Origin: Metarhizium brunneum
Lineage: Eukaryota; Ascomycota; Sordariomycetes; Hypocreales; Clavicipitaceae
Assembly: GCF_013426205.1 (NCBI RefSeq)
Contig: NC_089428.1
Span: forward strand, 1 to 64,000
DNA length: 64,000 bases
Reading direction: 5' to 3'
Shown here in pieces: positions 61,195-64,000 of the stretch; position 1 is the stretch's first letter; each line of letters begins with the position of its first letter. The notes under the pieces are model-generated. The model searched no databases. It was not told the DNA's origin and was given only the letters and a program-made list of their open reading frames with translations. The position numbers and the translations under genes are program-made.

Positions 61195-63575
61195 AACCCA
61201 TCGTCAAACATTTGACATAGGCGATTGTAAATTTGGTTTTTCATTTCTCCGTGTTTTTCGCATCTTGGGTTGTCGCAGTTTACCGCATATTTCCTGTTGC
61301 ATCTGGGGTTGAACTTCTGTTCGTTGTACCACTTATCCAACTGTTGTTCACTGTGGTATGTTGATTCTGTGGTTCCCCTGGGGTCTTTCTGTTCGAGTAT
61401 GTCTAATGCTCGCTGTGTCCGTTTGTATGCTGCTGGTGTTCCACATTGCCACTTGTGCCATTCCCTGGCCTTATCTACCATATGTTCTGAACAATTAGGT
61501 AGTGGGCATACCATGTGGTCTTTTGTTTCACATCGAGGTGACTTGAGTAGTAACTCCCTTCTGTGTGTTGGGATTTTTCCCTCATACACATACTGATGCC
61601 ACTGCCTGTTCTTCGTATGTACATGTAACTGGCATGTGTCTGATTCACATACGTCCGTAGGATCTGTATGAGCTCGGCATTTGATGGGTGTGTTTGAATC
61701 GGGTTCCAAGATCATCGTTTGATCGTTATTGATTATCTTCACTCTCCATTCTAGGAGTTCCCATCTGAAGTATGGTGCTTTGATCGGATATCCTTTCATC
61801 CTGATCGGAAACGCATCCAATCGTGCCTTGGTTTGAAAGTGTGCCTGGCACATTGCAAACGCGCATGATGCCCATGCTAAACGTGTATGTTCCGCGTGTC
61901 TTGGTGAGAGTCTAGGATCGTCTTCCTTCTCTCCTTCCGGAAACCATAGTGTCTGGTTTTCCATTGCCGTGGTGGTGTCCACTGCTAGAATAGGAATTGC
62001 GAAATGTTTTCCTGTTGGTGCGGGGAAATATCGCTGTACAGCTTGTTCTTGTGTGGCTGTCAGCCTTGCAGGCGTTTCTTCCTCGCTTCGTTCGTCTTCG
62101 GACGCTTCTGGAGTATCTAGGATTGCGTTGTCGTCATCGACGCTCATTTCCCTTACTCTATCTTCCGGTTCGTCGAAGGTGGTGAGGATTTGTGCGTCTT
62201 GCTCCTCCCTATATTGTTGTTCCCTTCGATTCTTCCTTGCTTCTGCTTGTTGTCGCACCCAATCGAGAATTTCTTGGTGCGAGTCTTCGTCCAAATATTC
62301 TGGCGATTTTGGTTCATGGAGTTCCTTTCGTCCCGTCATTGCAAGCGTTCTCTTTTCCATTGATTGTTCGTCCAGGTCTTCTTGTACCAGTTGTTTGGCT
62401 ACTTGCAGTCCGTTTCCTATGAAGTTCATAATTTTCTTCTTTGGTTTTCTTGGTTCTTTTGGAAACCATCCTCTTTCTTGTTTGCTGCTCATGTGAACGT
62501 AGCAGTTGTCGTCATAGCAGAAGGTCCAGTTGAGGTTCTTATGTTCCACCTCTGATTCGGTAACTTCGATTTTCTGTTGGTTAGTAGAATTGAGTTGTTT
62601 CTTACCTCCTTCTGGTACTGGCTTCCATTCTTTCCTGGGTTTCTTGCATTTATTGGCGAAATGTCCTGGTTTTCCGCAGTTGTAGCATTTCTTTTCCTTT
62701 TTGTCGTCTTTCTTGGTAGCGTCAAGCTCCATTCGTCCAGGGTTAAGAGTGTGACCATAGGCAATAGGTTCGTCACGCTTTCTGCGTTGATTGGCTTGGT
62801 AACTCTTCCCTTTGGCAGGGCTCCAGGTTCCTTTACCCTGTTTCTTCTGTATGCGTCGCTGATACTGTCTGTCGTCGATTCGTACCGCCATAGCGATGTA
62901 GTCCGATAAGTTGTCTGGTCTGTTCTCCCTGTAGAGTTCATCTTTGACTTCTTCCTTAAGTCCTTTATAGAAAGCTGACATAAGAGGTTCGTCCTCCCAG
63001 TCAAGCTGAGATGCAAGTTGTCTGAAGCGAGCGGCATAATCGGATGCCGATCCCTTCTGCTTGAGCCCGTCGATGTAGTACTCAGCAGCCCTAGCTTCGT
63101 CAACTGTTCCAAAGGCCTTTTTGATAGCTTTTTCGAATTCATCGTAACTTTCGAAAATGGTGTTGGTTTCTTCTTCGCGGTCGTCTTTTTCTTTGTTAAG
63201 GTAGTCCCTCATAATGGGTTCAAACCATGCGAGTGCCACTCCCGTCATACACCCTCCTGCGTGCAGTACCTTGGCAGAGGATTCTTCCATTTTGGTCGGG
63301 AATTGTCGGTGGTAAGCCCTGAGTTGAGTGAGGAATCCTTGAAGCGCACCCGGGGATCCGTCGTACGGTCCTGGTGCCCTGGGTCTAAGGATTTCTCCCA
63401 AGTCCTTTTTAATTGTGGCCGCAGTCGTGGCTTGTTCCTGCCGTTCTTCTTCCATCTGTTGGACCCGTTCCCGAAGGCGTATGATCTCAGCAAGCATGTC
63501 GTGAGCAGAGATGGTGGTTGGTCCCTCTCGGGTTTCATTGGATCCAGATGCGGTGGTAGTCTCGCGTGGTGCCAT
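61077..63575 (-). CDS. gag: Gypsy Gag with zinc knuckle and long Cys/His-rich extension
   Basis: I chose ATG 63575 (MAPRETTT); the frame is open a further 17 codons upstream from a TTG. The protein has about 832 residues. An N-terminal coiled coil (IIRLRERVQQMEEERQ) precedes the retrotransposon Gag core (YDEFEKAIKKAFG, YAARFRQLASQLDW, LMSAFYKGL). A CCHC zinc knuckle CYNCGKPGHFANKC lies at 297-310. Unusually, about 520 residues follow the knuckle, with four C-x4-C-x2-H motifs at 353, 643, 690 and 767. Each is preceded 7-9 residues earlier by another Cys (His in the first). The last 25 or so codons overlap the entry region of pol. Gag forms the particle and binds RNA; the extension's role is unknown. 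Confidence 0.93.
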   Translation of the reverse strand: MAPRETTTASGSNETREGPTTISAHDMLAEIIRLRERVQQMEEERQEQATTAATIKKDLGEILRPRAPGPYDGSPGALQGFLTQLRAYHRQFPTKMEESSAKVLHAGGCMTGVALAWFEPIMRDYLNKEKDDREEETNTIFESYDEFEKAIKKAFGTVDEARAAEYYIDGLKQKGSASDYAARFRQLASQLDWEDEPLMSAFYKGLKEEVKDELYRENRPDNLSDYIAMAVRIDDRQYQRRIQKKQGKGTWSPAKGKSYQANQRRKRDEPIAYGHTLNPGRMELDATKKDDKKEKKCYNCGKPGHFANKCKKPRKEWKPVPEGGKKQLNSTNQQKIEVTESEVEHKNLNWTFCYDDNCYVHMSSKQERGWFPKEPRKPKKKIMNFIGNGLQVAKQLVQEDLDEQSMEKRTLAMTGRKELHEPKSPEYLDEDSHQEILDWVRQQAEARKNRREQQYREEQDAQILTTFDEPEDRVREMSVDDDNAILDTPEASEDERSEEETPARLTATQEQAVQRYFPAPTGKHFAIPILAVDTTTAMENQTLWFPEGEKEDDPRLSPRHAEHTRLAWASCAFAMCQAHFQTKARLDAFPIRMKGYPIKAPYFRWELLEWRVKIINNDQTMILEPDSNTPIKCRAHTDPTDVCESDTCQLHVHTKNRQWHQYVYEGKIPTHRRELLLKSPRCETKDHMVCPLPNCSEHMVDKAREWHKWQCGTPAAYKRTQRALDILEQKDPRGTTESTYHSEQQLDKWYNEQKFNPRCNRKYAVNCDNPRCEKHGEMKNQIYNRLCQMFDDGFCFKHPQNGTGPTEWYQEMKRQIAEESIPENSKNEARHL
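61095..61101 (-). promoter_or_regulatory. -1 ribosomal frameshift slippery site A AAA AAC
   Basis: On the coding strand the heptamer AAAAAAC lies in gag frame as TCA-AAA-AAC, which is exactly the X-XXY-YYZ phase needed. A -1 slip reads AAA-AAA-CGA and continues into the open pol frame. Gag itself stops 16-18 bases downstream with TAA. This explains how Pol is made without its own ATG. Confidence 0.8.
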
Positions 63576-63638
63576 GTTGACAGTTATCAGGTATTGCTCA
63601 GAGTGACGCGGTAGTAGTCTGAACAAGAGCTTTCAACG

Positions 63639-64000
63639 TGTAACGGCTAAGGTTCCCAAGGGATAAACTAGTCGTAGTTTATGTTGGCAGAGCCACTAGG
63701 GCAGTCAATCTGAGCAGTTGGGTGTTACGTTGGTAATAGGTCGTAGACCGTAACCAAGTGATCAGAGTCAAAGAGTTGTAAGCGAGGCTTATTCAATGTA
63801 ATGATCTGTGTTGAAAGCTAAGGAGCTAGAGGCTATCTATGAAGCGAATTTGGGGGTCCCTATATACTACGGTTGCTAGTTATCGCGGAGGTGAGCATCC
63901 TCGATGCTCACTTCCAAACACTGGTGAGCGTTGTGCATGCTCACTTATAATAACTGAGCGTCCTTCCCATTGGTCCTGTCGTGCCGACCAATGTTCCGTG
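63639..64000 (-). repeat. 5' LTR of intact gypsy element, cut by window end
   Basis: The visible 362 bases appear identical to 56264-56625. The remaining 74 bases, the flank and the target duplication lie outside. Being upstream of gag on the minus strand, this is the LTR that drives the genomic transcript. Confidence 0.93.

Larger units (their letters stand above)
56264..64000 (-). mobile_element. Intact Ty3/gypsy chromovirus, recent insertion (runs off the window)
   Basis: LTRs lie at 56264-56699 and from 63639 on. The visible 362 bases of the second are identical to the first by eye, which implies little time since insertion. The predicted full length is about 7.8 kb, equal to the RIP-mutated full-length copy. 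Coding order on the minus strand is gag, then pol (protease, RT, RNase H, integrase, chromodomain), all open. A separate spliced gene lies on the plus strand between pol and the LTR. GC content is normal and no RIP stops are present, although RIP-destroyed copies of the same family lie next to it. The likely target-site bases on the left are TTAGC. Confidence 0.95.

Noticed and set aside
60296..63614. Several plus-strand frames of 70-200 codons opposite gag and pol
   Set aside because: They mirror real minus-strand codons, are rich in Ser/Leu/Phe as expected of antisense shadows, and lack the splice structure and Cys pattern that support the 56828-57473 gene.
63600..63638. tRNA primer-binding site of the gypsy element
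   Set aside because: The bases after the 5' LTR (CGTTGAAAGCTC on the coding strand) could not be matched to a specific tRNA from memory. A search against the genome's tRNAs would decide.

Overview
The window is the left end of a chromosome of a filamentous ascomycete. It opens with about 21 copies of the CCCTAA telomere repeat. Its genes have short GT-AG introns of about 50-100 bases. Its repeats are saturated with C-to-T and G-to-A changes, as expected from repeat-induced point mutation (RIP). The gene families (a HET protein, a non-reducing polyketide synthase, CFEM and GH55 proteins, a fungal chymotrypsin of bacterial type) fit a hypocrealean fungus, perhaps an insect associate. That placement is an inference.

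Layout. 1-1.4 kb: telomere and a RIP-decayed subtelomeric repeat. 1.4-3.1 kb: an intact HET-domain gene (-). 5.5-6.9 kb: a secreted repeat-rich protein gene (-) beside further decayed repeat copies. 8.2-14.0 kb: a broken non-reducing PKS (KS-AT-PT-ACP-ACP-TD) with no SAT domain, five in-frame stops and a frame break. 14.3-14.7 kb: a small secreted double-psi beta-barrel protein (-). 19.8-20.9 kb: an intact secreted streptogrisin-like serine protease (+). 21.1-21.9 kb: a hAT transposase relic. 22.0-23.3 kb: an F-box-like gene with one stop. 23.5-24.5 kb: a gene with two CFEM domains (-), 5' end unresolved. 25.4-26.7 kb: an unrecognised secreted protein (-). 27.7-28.9 kb: the front part of a GH55 glucanase, cut off by AT-rich DNA.

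From about 28.95 to 56.26 kb the DNA is a block of almost pure A/T. It still contains readable RIP-destroyed copies of one Ty3/gypsy family: a full-length copy at 37560-45367 with a 5-bp target duplication, a partial copy at 49579-51879, and a reverse-oriented partial copy at 51880-56263 inserted into the previous one. Inserted into that third copy is a normal-GC, intact, apparently recent member (56264 to past the window end) with two LTRs that look identical.

The intact element is a chromovirus. Gag is joined to Pol by an apparent -1 frameshift at an AAAAAAC slippery site. Pol ends in a chromodomain. Gag has a long C-terminal extension with repeated Cys/Cys/Cys/His motifs. On the opposite strand, between pol and the downstream LTR, lies a spliced accessory gene for a Zn2Cys6-like, coiled-coil protein whose end overlaps the end of pol. 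This antisense gene and the Gag extension are the most promising candidates for under-described biology here. No CRISPR array, rRNA or tRNA gene was seen.
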